6,445 nucleotides of DNA, taken from an uncultured Chlorobiota bacterium (lineage in GTDB: Bacteria; Bacteroidota; Bacteroidia; Bacteroidales; JAADGE01). Below, in pieces: positions 1 to 5,169 of this stretch. Each line of letters starts with the position of its first letter. The stretch's first letter is position 1. Below the pieces are notes generated by a model that did no database searches, was not told where the DNA came from, and worked only from the letters and a program-made list of their open reading frames with translations. The stretch spans positions 1 to 6,445 of the forward strand of contig CAMZKQ010000014.1 in assembly GCA_947311265.1 (NCBI GenBank). Direction: 5' to 3'. A program made the position numbers and the translations under genes.

Positions 1-13
1 GCACAACAAAGCA

Positions 14-22
14 TTTTTTTTT
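14..22. other. T-run upstream of the first gene
   Basis: A run of nine T residues sits at the left edge of the window. It could be the tail of a terminator for a plus-strand gene lying to the left, but the stem would have to lie outside the window or be formed by the first few bases, so this cannot be decided. It also overlaps the place where a -33 element would lie for the promoter at 40-47. Apart from this run and that promoter element, nothing recognisable lies in bases 1-67. Confidence 0.25.
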
Positions 23-39
23 AATCTATAAATTTTTCT

Positions 40-47
40 TACCTTTG
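40..47 (+). promoter_or_regulatory. Bacteroidota-type -7 promoter element (TACCTTTG)
   Basis: TACCTTTG matches the TAnnTTTG -7 consensus used by the primary sigma factor of Bacteroidota at every fixed position. It ends 20 bases before the ATG of the DUF4178 gene, which implies a transcript start around 53-55 and a very short leader. No TTG is present at the expected -33 position; only T-rich sequence lies there. It is the likely start of transcription for the DUF4178 and lipoprotein genes, unless both belong to an operon beginning further left. Confidence 0.55.
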
Positions 48-67
48 ATTTTTAAAATAATCATAAA

Positions 68-604
68 ATGGCATTTTTTTCAAAAGGCAAAAACAATTCA
101 GGCGGAGTCAATCTATTCGATTTATTTTCGGGTAGCCAGTTCGACTATGATGCAAAAACATGGACAGTAGGTGATATAACCGACTGCGACTGGGGCGATA
201 GCGAAAGTAAAGTGTACGATATTTCTTCCAATGGCGAAAAGGCTTGCCTTGAGGTGGGTATTGAAGACGATGAATTGTCGATAACAGTTACTAAGCAAGT
301 GCCAATGAGCATGCTCAAAGGCGATGTTCAAGCACACATTCATCAGCACGACAATGCCCCGCAGGAGGTAGATATGAACGGTTACATTTTCTTCCTAGCC
401 GACGATTACGGCGGCTTTTGTACCAACCGAAATACTGGCGAAAAAGATGAAATATACGTGTGGGAATATTATGATGCGTCTGAAAATTTCATTTTAACCA
501 TTGAGCAATGGGGCGAAACGGAGTTTGAAGTTGCCTTTGGAACGGTTGTAAAAGAGCACGAAATTAACGCCACTAATAACTCTGGCGGCGGACGGTTTTC
601 ATAA
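68..604 (+). CDS. DUF4178 domain protein, acidic, cytoplasmic
   Basis: This 178-residue protein has no signal peptide or membrane segment, so it is probably cytoplasmic. The DUF4178 domain fills about residues 25-168: a first beta-rich half (WTVGD near 32-36, CLEVGIEDDEL near 60-70) and a second half with the typical ending in which a YVWEYYD segment (130-136) is followed by LTIEQWG (143-149) and the repeated-strand ending EFEVAFGTVVKEHEI (152-166). The protein is strongly acidic, with many Asp and Glu in residues 25-70, and ends in a short Asn/Ser/Gly-rich tail. The biochemical function of DUF4178 is unknown. In other bacteria the domain is often encoded beside spermidine-synthase homologues and small lipoproteins, and the same arrangement is seen here. 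The start is the ATG directly after an A-rich leader. The next gene follows 46 bases later with no terminator between, so the two are probably cotranscribed. Family assignment is from memory of the pattern, not from a search. Confidence 0.75.
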   Translation: MAFFSKGKNNSGGVNLFDLFSGSQFDYDAKTWTVGDITDCDWGDSESKVYDISSNGEKACLEVGIEDDELSITVTKQVPMSMLKGDVQAHIHQHDNAPQEVDMNGYIFFLADDYGGFCTNRNTGEKDEIYVWEYYDASENFILTIEQWGETEFEVAFGTVVKEHEINATNNSGGGRFS

Positions 605-650
605 CCCCCAAACTAATAACAAAACTATAATTAACCTAAAATCGAAAAGC

Positions 651-1436
651 ATGAAAAAAATATTTTTAGCCATTGCAATTGCAGGTATTTTTGCCCTAGT
701 TGTAAGTTGTGGCGGAGGTAAGTCAAACGCATTTATAAAAAGCCCTGTAGATAGCCTAATTGTAGCCATGACTACTGTGCCAAGTTATACCATAATTTTG
801 GAAGATATGGATTATGACGAGTTAAAAAAGCACTATGTGCACAAATATAAAATCCTAACGAATAAAAAAGTTAAAAATACAGCTAATCCTTCGGACTCTT
901 CAACTACAATTAAAATTGAGACCAAAACAACCGATTGGTTGCCGGTAAGTAATCGTCTTTTTAAAAAGCACCAAGACGATTTGGGCATGGAGATTGTGTC
1001 TAAAACCGAAAACGGAAAGGTGAGTAAAATTGCATCGCCCCCAGGCTACTCCCAGTACGTTGGCAACGAAAAATATGGTCGCTGGGAAAATAAAAATGGA
1101 CACAGTACTTGGCACTTTTTTAGCCAGTATATGTTTATGAGTGCGATGTTTCACATGGCAATGTACCCAGTTCGCCGTTCGTACTACCGTGGCTATGCCT
1201 CTAGCAGGATGAGCGGCAGGAGCTATTATGGACCTCGCTCTGGCGGAAAACCAATGTATGGTACAAGTAGTAAAATGGCAGCATCGACCAATAAATCTGG
1301 CAAATGGAATAACCGCTCATCTGCATTTAAGAAAAAATCATCTTCAAGAATTTCACGAAGTAGTTCACGCTACAGTAGCGGAAAATCCTCGTCTAGGTCT
1401 TCATCAAGGTCAAGAGGTGGTGGCTCTGGGAAATAA
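651..1436 (+). CDS. Lipoprotein with long basic Ser/Arg/Gly-rich C-terminal tail
   Basis: The 261-residue product begins with a clear lipoprotein signal: MKK, a hydrophobic stretch, and the lipobox VVSC ending at Cys20. After cleavage and lipidation it would be anchored in the inner or outer membrane. No Asp at +2 is present; Gly residues 21-23 follow the Cys. Residues 28-145 form a soluble region with no motif I recognise. Residues 154-173 are rich in Trp, Phe and Met and could be a membrane-touching segment. From residue 174 to the end the protein is low-complexity: Tyr/Arg/Gly motifs (RRSYYRGY, SYYGPRSGG) then tracts of Ser, Arg and Lys ending in RGGGSGK. This tail is strongly basic, in contrast to the acidic DUF4178 neighbour. 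The layout resembles the small lipoproteins (such as DUF4247) found beside DUF4178 and spermidine-synthase genes, but I cannot assign it to a named family. It is followed by terminator-like hairpins. Confidence 0.8.
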   Translation: MKKIFLAIAIAGIFALVVSCGGGKSNAFIKSPVDSLIVAMTTVPSYTIILEDMDYDELKKHYVHKYKILTNKKVKNTANPSDSSTTIKIETKTTDWLPVSNRLFKKHQDDLGMEIVSKTENGKVSKIASPPGYSQYVGNEKYGRWENKNGHSTWHFFSQYMFMSAMFHMAMYPVRRSYYRGYASSRMSGRSYYGPRSGGKPMYGTSSKMAASTNKSGKWNNRSSAFKKKSSSRISRSSSRYSSGKSSSRSSSRSRGGGSGK

Positions 1437-1438
1437 GC

Positions 1439-1462
1439 ACTTATAAAAGGGCTATAAGTTTT
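1439..1462 (+). terminator. Weak hairpin with T-tail after the lipoprotein gene
   Basis: ACTTATA (1439-1445) pairs with TATAAGT (1453-1459) around a 7-base loop, and the stem runs into TTTT. The stem is short and AT-rich, so it would be a weak terminator at best. A much stronger hairpin follows about 40 bases later. Confidence 0.3.
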
Positions 1463-1497
1463 AACTGAAAATAAAGTATTGAGTAGATATAAATTTA

Positions 1498-1534
1498 AAA
1501 ATCCGCAAGTAAACCGCTTGCGGATTTTATTTTA
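1498..1534 (+). terminator. Strong intrinsic terminator or attenuator hairpin just before the aminopropyltransferase gene
   Basis: A perfect 12-base-pair inverted repeat, AAAATCCGCAAG (1498-1509) and CTTGCGGATTTT (1517-1528), encloses a 7-base loop. The 3' arm runs into a T-rich tract (TTTTATTTTA, 1525-1534), the normal form of a rho-independent terminator. A-rich sequence before the 5' arm means it could also act on the opposite strand, though no minus-strand gene ends here. It ends only about 12 bases before the TTG start of the next gene. It therefore either separates that gene from the upstream pair or, if transcripts read through, sits in its leader against the ribosome-binding region. 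Confidence 0.85.
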
Positions 1535-1545
1535 GAAAAAAAAAA

Positions 1546-3081
1546 TTGAAAAAAAAATCACGCATATTATATTTAGCCTTATTTGCTACGGGGCTTTCTG
1601 GCATCGTTGCCGAATATAACTTATCATCGCTAGCCAGCTATTTTATTGGGGACTCTGTTATTCAATGGACAATGATTGTATCCATAATGCTATTTTCTAT
1701 GGGGCTAGGCAGCCGGTTGAGTAAAAAAATAGAGGGGCATTTAGCAAAAAAGTTTATTTATATCGAATTTACACTTTCGTTGCTTGTTGCATTTTCCTCA
1801 CTTATTGCATTTATAGTGCATTCATATTCAATATTTTCAGGGGTTGTAATTTACGGGTTTAGCGTCTTTATTGGCTTACTCATCGGCATGGAAATCCCGC
1901 TAGTCATTCGTATAAATCAAAACTACGAAAGCCTAAAAGTAAATGTATCATCGGTCATCGAAAAGGATTATTACGGGAGTTTAGTGGGGGGCGTTTTATT
2001 CGCTTTTGTAGGTTTGCCTTATTTGGGTTTAATCCACACTCCTTATTTATTAGGGGCAATAAATTTTTTGGTGGCATTACTTATTTTCAAATTGCTTTGG
2101 GCAGATATTTCAAAGCGACTAAAACGCACATTAATTTTAATGGCTATTGGCACAGGCAGCCTCATTTTAGCAGGTTGGATTATCGCCACGCCCATTGTAA
2201 TACATGCAGAGCAAAGAAGGTATCAAGACAAAATTGTTTTTTCTGCCCAAAGTAGGTATCAGAAAATAGTAATTACCGAGTGGCGAAACGAACACTGGCT
2301 CTACCTAAATGATAATCAGCAACTTTGCAGTATGGACGAGCAAATGTACCACGAGCCGCTGGTGCACCCCGTAATGCTTTTGGCAGGGCAACCGCAAAAC
2401 ATTTTAGTACTTGGCGGTGGCGATGGTTGTGCGGTACGGGAAATCCTTAAACACAAAAGCGTAAAGTCGGTAACTCTTGCCGACTTGGACCCAATGATGA
2501 CCGAATTGGCAAAAACTAATAAATACCTTCTAGGCATTAATAAAAATGCCTTGGCCGACCCTCGTGTAAAAATTGTAAATGCAGATGGTTTTCATTTTCT
2601 TGAGCACGATTCTAGTTTCTACGATGTGGTAATTGTAGATTTACCAGACCCCCGAACCGTAGAACTCAATCGCCTCTACACTACCGAATTTTACATGATG
2701 TGCCACCGTCGGCTACGCTCCAACGGTTTTTTCATCACCCAAGCAGGTAGCCCTTACTTTGCAACTCGTGCCTACAACTGTATAAAAAAGACAGTTCGCT
2801 CGGCAGGATTTTCTATATTACCAATTCATAACCAAGTAGTTACTATGGGCGAATGGGGCTGGGTCATTGGTGGAAAAAACGTATCTGAGCCCGATTTAAA
2901 GCAACGGTTAATTGCACTAAAATCTGAAAGTATAGACTTAAAATGGCTTAATGATGAAGCGTTTACATTAATTTCTGCCTTTGGCAAGGACTATATAAAA
3001 GTGGATAGTGCTGAGGTTAACAAAATTCATAACCCGGTACTTTATCGCTATTATTTGAAAGGAAATTGGGATTTGTATTAA
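1546..3081 (+). CDS. Membrane-bound spermidine-synthase-like aminopropyltransferase
   Basis: The 511-residue protein has two parts. Residues 1-220 carry about seven hydrophobic segments (near 7-33, 38-56, 70-92, 97-121, 143-163, 166-184, 195-219). Residues 225-511 form a spermidine-synthase fold: DEQMYHEPLVHP (264-275), the nucleotide-binding LGGGDG (289-294), acidic residues at ADLDP (312-316), NADG (345-348) and VDLPDP (364-369), whose first Asp (365) matches the catalytic base of spermidine synthases. Enzymes of this fold transfer an aminopropyl group from decarboxylated S-adenosylmethionine to an amine; the acceptor of the membrane-anchored branch is not established. The start is a TTG flanked by A-runs. 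An in-frame stop at 1510-1512 rules out a much longer protein, and no in-frame ATG lies between. The next Met (residue 43) would remove the conserved first membrane segment, so TTG is favoured. No S-adenosylmethionine decarboxylase gene is visible in the window. The role with the DUF4178 and lipoprotein genes is inferred to be at the envelope. Confidence 0.88.
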   Translation: MKKKSRILYLALFATGLSGIVAEYNLSSLASYFIGDSVIQWTMIVSIMLFSMGLGSRLSKKIEGHLAKKFIYIEFTLSLLVAFSSLIAFIVHSYSIFSGVVIYGFSVFIGLLIGMEIPLVIRINQNYESLKVNVSSVIEKDYYGSLVGGVLFAFVGLPYLGLIHTPYLLGAINFLVALLIFKLLWADISKRLKRTLILMAIGTGSLILAGWIIATPIVIHAEQRRYQDKIVFSAQSRYQKIVITEWRNEHWLYLNDNQQLCSMDEQMYHEPLVHPVMLLAGQPQNILVLGGGDGCAVREILKHKSVKSVTLADLDPMMTELAKTNKYLLGINKNALADPRVKIVNADGFHFLEHDSSFYDVVIVDLPDPRTVELNRLYTTEFYMMCHRRLRSNGFFITQAGSPYFATRAYNCIKKTVRSAGFSILPIHNQVVTMGEWGWVIGGKNVSEPDLKQRLIALKSESIDLKWLNDEAFTLISAFGKDYIKVDSAEVNKIHNPVLYRYYLKGNWDLY

Positions 3082-3118
3082 AGCCCTAGCAATATTAACC
3101 TCAATTTGCTAAACAAAA

Positions 3119-3136
3119 AGTAAAATTTAGTTTACT
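3119..3136. promoter_or_regulatory. Inverted repeat over the upstream half of the pssA promoter
   Basis: AGTAAA (3119-3124) and TTTACT (3131-3136) form a 6-base inverted repeat with a 6-base spacer. It covers the place where RNA polymerase would contact a -33 element for the promoter at 3154-3161, so it could be a binding site for a regulator. In AT-rich intergenic DNA short repeats of this sort also arise by chance. Confidence 0.2.
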
Positions 3137-3153
3137 AGATGGAAAAATGGTCT

Positions 3154-3161
3154 TATATTTG
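3154..3161 (+). promoter_or_regulatory. Bacteroidota-type -7 promoter element (TATATTTG) for pssA
   Basis: TATATTTG matches the TAnnTTTG -7 consensus exactly. A degenerate TTT (3131-3133) lies 20 bases upstream, where TTG would be ideal. Transcription would start near 3167-3169, giving pssA a leader of about 128 bases. This leader contains a 7-base inverted repeat (GTTTTTA 3185-3191 with TAAAAAC 3194-3200) and the direct repeat described separately. No small ORF or known riboswitch was recognised in it. Confidence 0.6.
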
Positions 3162-3222
3162 TAATACAGTTAAAAGAATAGACAGTTTTTAAGTAAAAAC
3201 CTACAATAAGCAGCTAATTTAC

Positions 3223-3255
3223 AGATTGTTAAAAATCAAATTTGAGATTGTTAAA
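3223..3255. repeat. Direct repeat flanking a palindrome in the pssA leader
   Basis: AGATTGTTAAA occurs exactly at 3223-3233 and again at 3245-3255, with starts 22 bases apart, about two turns of the helix. Between them, and sharing one base with the second copy, lies the perfect palindrome TCAAATTTGA (3236-3245). The last eight bases before the second copy (CAAATTTG, 3237-3244) also match TAnnTTTG at all but one fixed position, so this could instead be a second, weaker promoter. Confidence 0.35.
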
Positions 3256-3295
3256 TTATTTATTAATTTCGTACTATAAAATAGAGCAACACCTA

Positions 3296-4192
3296 ATGAG
3301 TAATAACCAATACAGAATATTCTCAGTTCCCAATATGATTACCGCAATGGGTCTTCTTTCAGGAACTATGGCTGTAGTTTATGCTTTTGAAAACCCTTTA
3401 AAATTAACTTATGCCGCTTACTTTATAGGTATAGCTGCAATTTTTGATTTCCTTGATGGTTTTTTTGCCCGTCTTCTCAAACAGCAATCTGCCTTAGGCA
3501 AAGAGTTGGATTCGCTGGCCGATTTAGTTAGCTTTGGTGTTGCACCAGCTGCAATTATCTACCAGTTGATGAAACGTTCATTATCCGTAAAATCATTCAG
3601 TTTAAATATGCCTTGGGGAACGCCCGAATTATGGCCAACTATTGGTAGTACTTTACTTTTACTATCGCCACTTCTTGTTGTTGTTTTTGCTGCATTGCGG
3701 TTAGCAAAGTTTAATGTAGATCATAGGCAAACCAATTCTTTTATGGGCTTGCCCACACCTGCTGCCGCCCTCTTAATTGCCTCGCTCCCTTTCTTAAAAG
3801 GCTTTGACCCCGACCACTTAATTATAATTTCGGATTTGTTCCAAATAAAGACAAACTTTTATGTACTACTTAGTATCATTGGTTTTCAGGTCGTGGTTAT
3901 GGAAAGCTTCTACTTTTACCTGCCAATAATTATTTTTGTTTGTATTATGATGGTTGTAGAGATGCCCCTTTTCTCCTTAAAATTTAAAGATTTATCCTGG
4001 AAGAATAATCGCCTACGGTTTGTTTTTCTAAGCATTTCACTTTTTCTAATACTAGGCCTACAAGCCCTTGCACTACCTTTAATTGTACTAATGTATATCT
4101 TCTTTTCGTTACTAAAAATAATAGTAAAATCTTTGGAGAATAAAAACCTCCCGAAAGCTATACCAGAGGCGGACGGTTTTGTCGATTTATAA
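3296..4192 (+). CDS. pssA: CDP-diacylglycerol-serine O-phosphatidyltransferase
   Basis: This integral membrane enzyme makes phosphatidylserine from CDP-diacylglycerol and L-serine, the first committed step towards phosphatidylethanolamine. The 298-residue protein carries the full CDP-alcohol phosphatidyltransferase signature D-x2-D-G-x2-A-R-x8-G-x3-D-x3-D, with Asp51, Asp54, Gly55, Ala58, Arg59, Gly68, Asp72 and Asp76 all present; these Asp residues bind the metals and the substrate phosphates. Further family features are the segments LRLAKFN, GLPTPAAA and PLFSLKFK, and several hydrophobic segments through to about residue 280, followed by a short polar tail. An upstream in-frame TTG at 3242 would add 18 residues, but ATG 3296 is chosen because MSNNQYRIFSVPNMIT is the usual N-terminal layout and the first hydrophobic segment follows it at once. 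Serine rather than glycerol phosphate as the acceptor is inferred from the GLPTPAAA-type segment and overall resemblance to Bacteroidota PssA. The gene is monocistronic and convergent with lpxA. Confidence 0.9.
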   Translation: MSNNQYRIFSVPNMITAMGLLSGTMAVVYAFENPLKLTYAAYFIGIAAIFDFLDGFFARLLKQQSALGKELDSLADLVSFGVAPAAIIYQLMKRSLSVKSFSLNMPWGTPELWPTIGSTLLLLSPLLVVVFAALRLAKFNVDHRQTNSFMGLPTPAAALLIASLPFLKGFDPDHLIIISDLFQIKTNFYVLLSIIGFQVVVMESFYFYLPIIIFVCIMMVVEMPLFSLKFKDLSWKNNRLRFVFLSISLFLILGLQALALPLIVLMYIFFSLLKIIVKSLENKNLPKAIPEADGFVDL

Positions 4193-4227
4193 AACAGTTT
4201 AAAGGCTTACAACGGGTAAATTTTAAA

Positions 4228-4278
4228 AGTAAGACTTACTCAATATCCCCCTCTATAGTTTTCCTAGCAAAATTTTGC
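4228..4278. repeat. Two short palindromes in the convergent spacer
   Basis: AGTAAG-A-CTTACT (4228-4240) and GCAAAATTTTGC (4267-4278) are perfect short palindromes in the spacer after pssA. Neither has a following T-run good enough to be called a terminator. They may add secondary structure to the 3' end of either mRNA or may be chance products of AT-rich sequence. Confidence 0.3.
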
Positions 4279-4286
4279 ATAAGTTA

Positions 4287-4318
4287 AAAACATAAGCCTT
4301 GAAGGCTTATTTTGCTTT
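4287..4318. terminator. Bidirectional terminator between pssA and lpxA
   Basis: The perfect palindrome ATAAGCCTT-G-AAGGCTTAT (4292-4310) can fold as a 7-base-pair stem with a 5-base loop on either strand. On the plus strand it is followed by TTTTGCTTTT, and on the minus strand by GTTTTTAAC. That symmetry fits a shared terminator for the two convergent transcription units, ending pssA on one strand and lpxA on the other. Confidence 0.8.
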
Positions 4319-4336
4319 TACGGTGAGTGTGAAGGG

Positions 4337-5119
4337 CTATTTCCCCGAGTAGTTAGGGATTAAACCTCGTTTTGAGTTTTCCATAAAAGCAACTATCATT
4401 GCTTTTTCAGTGGATTCTTCAACTTCTTCTTTTACTTTTTTTAGGGCATTAGTGTAGTTTATTCCCGAGGCAAAAATAATTCTATATATGTTTTGAATTG
4501 CCTCAACTTTTTCGGCAGAAAACCCCCTTCGGCGTAAGCCGATTGAGTTGATGCCTGTGTATGCCGCTGGGTTGCGTGCCGATTTTGCAAAAGGCGGAAT
4601 ATCTTTTCCTAGTAATAATCCCCCTTGGGTCATTACGTGAGCACCAATATGGCAAAACTGATGCACCAATGTAGAGCCGCCCAAAATAGCAAAATCGCCA
4701 ACTTCAACTTCCCCGGCAAGTTGCACATTATTGACTAAGATAACATTATTGCCAACGATACAGTCGTGAGCTACATGCACGTATGCCATTAAAAGGCAAT
4801 TTTTCCCAACAACAGTTTTCCCAGCTGCATTTGTGCCTTTATTTATAGTTACAAATTCTCTGATTATGGTATTATCCCCAATTTCAACAGTCGTAATTTC
4901 GCCTTGGTACTTCAAGTCTTGTGGTTCGGCAGAAATAACAGCACCTGGAAAAATGGTTACATTTTTACCAATTCTAGCACCATTCATAATAACAGCATTA
5001 GCCCCTATTTTTGTGCCATCTCCAATCACCACATCTTCATGAATGGTTGCAAAAGGTTCTATGATTGCAGTTTCAGATATTTTTGCCTTTGGGTGAACAT
5101 TTGCTAAATGATAATTCAT
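4337..5119 (-). CDS. lpxA: UDP-N-acetylglucosamine acyltransferase (LpxA)
   Basis: LpxA catalyses the first step of lipid A synthesis, moving a 3-hydroxyacyl chain from acyl carrier protein to the 3-OH of UDP-GlcNAc in the cytoplasm. The 260-residue length is normal for the family. Residues 1-190 are built from left-handed beta-helix hexapeptide repeats (for example VVIGDG, IGDNTIIREF), followed by a helical C-terminus with GLRRRGFS and a SKRGLIP ending. The catalytic His is His118 in HVAHDC. PQDLKY (66-71), HQFCHIGAHVM (153-163) and KDIPPF are family hallmarks. Gly166 aligns with E. coli Gly173, the acyl-chain ruler residue, which fits use of a long chain; Glu137 replaces E. coli His144. The frame is open for 31 codons upstream, but the ATG at 5119 begins the conserved N-terminus and leaves a 50-base gap after the lpxC/fabZ stop. 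It is surely cotranscribed with that gene. Confidence 0.95.
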   Translation of the reverse strand: MNYHLANVHPKAKISETAIIEPFATIHEDVVIGDGTKIGANAVIMNGARIGKNVTIFPGAVISAEPQDLKYQGEITTVEIGDNTIIREFVTINKGTNAAGKTVVGKNCLLMAYVHVAHDCIVGNNVILVNNVQLAGEVEVGDFAILGGSTLVHQFCHIGAHVMTQGGLLLGKDIPPFAKSARNPAAYTGINSIGLRRRGFSAEKVEAIQNIYRIIFASGINYTNALKKVKEEVEESTEKAMIVAFMENSKRGLIPNYSGK

Positions 5120-5169
5120 AGGATTTTGATATATTGGGGAAAGGAAAGCTCCCGTTACTTTTATAAATT

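Noticed and set aside
122..349. A 75-residue minus-strand open frame inside the DUF4178 gene
   Set aside because: It lies wholly within a well-supported gene on the other strand, resembles no family I know and has no promoter of its own.
1228..1446. A 72-residue open frame overlapping the end of the lipoprotein gene
   Set aside because: It is an out-of-frame shadow of the low-complexity tail; its composition reflects the repetitive Ser/Arg codons and it has no independent start context.
1479..1497. A possible promoter (TTG followed by TAAATTTA) between the lipoprotein gene and the strong hairpin
   Set aside because: The spacing between the two elements is only 8 bases, far short of about 20, and the -7 match ends in A rather than G. 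It remains conceivable but is not supported.
3242..3295. A TTG start 54 bases upstream of the pssA ATG that would add 18 residues
   Set aside because: The added residues do not resemble the PssA N-terminus, and the TTG lies inside the palindrome and direct-repeat region. ATG 3296 gives the usual protein.
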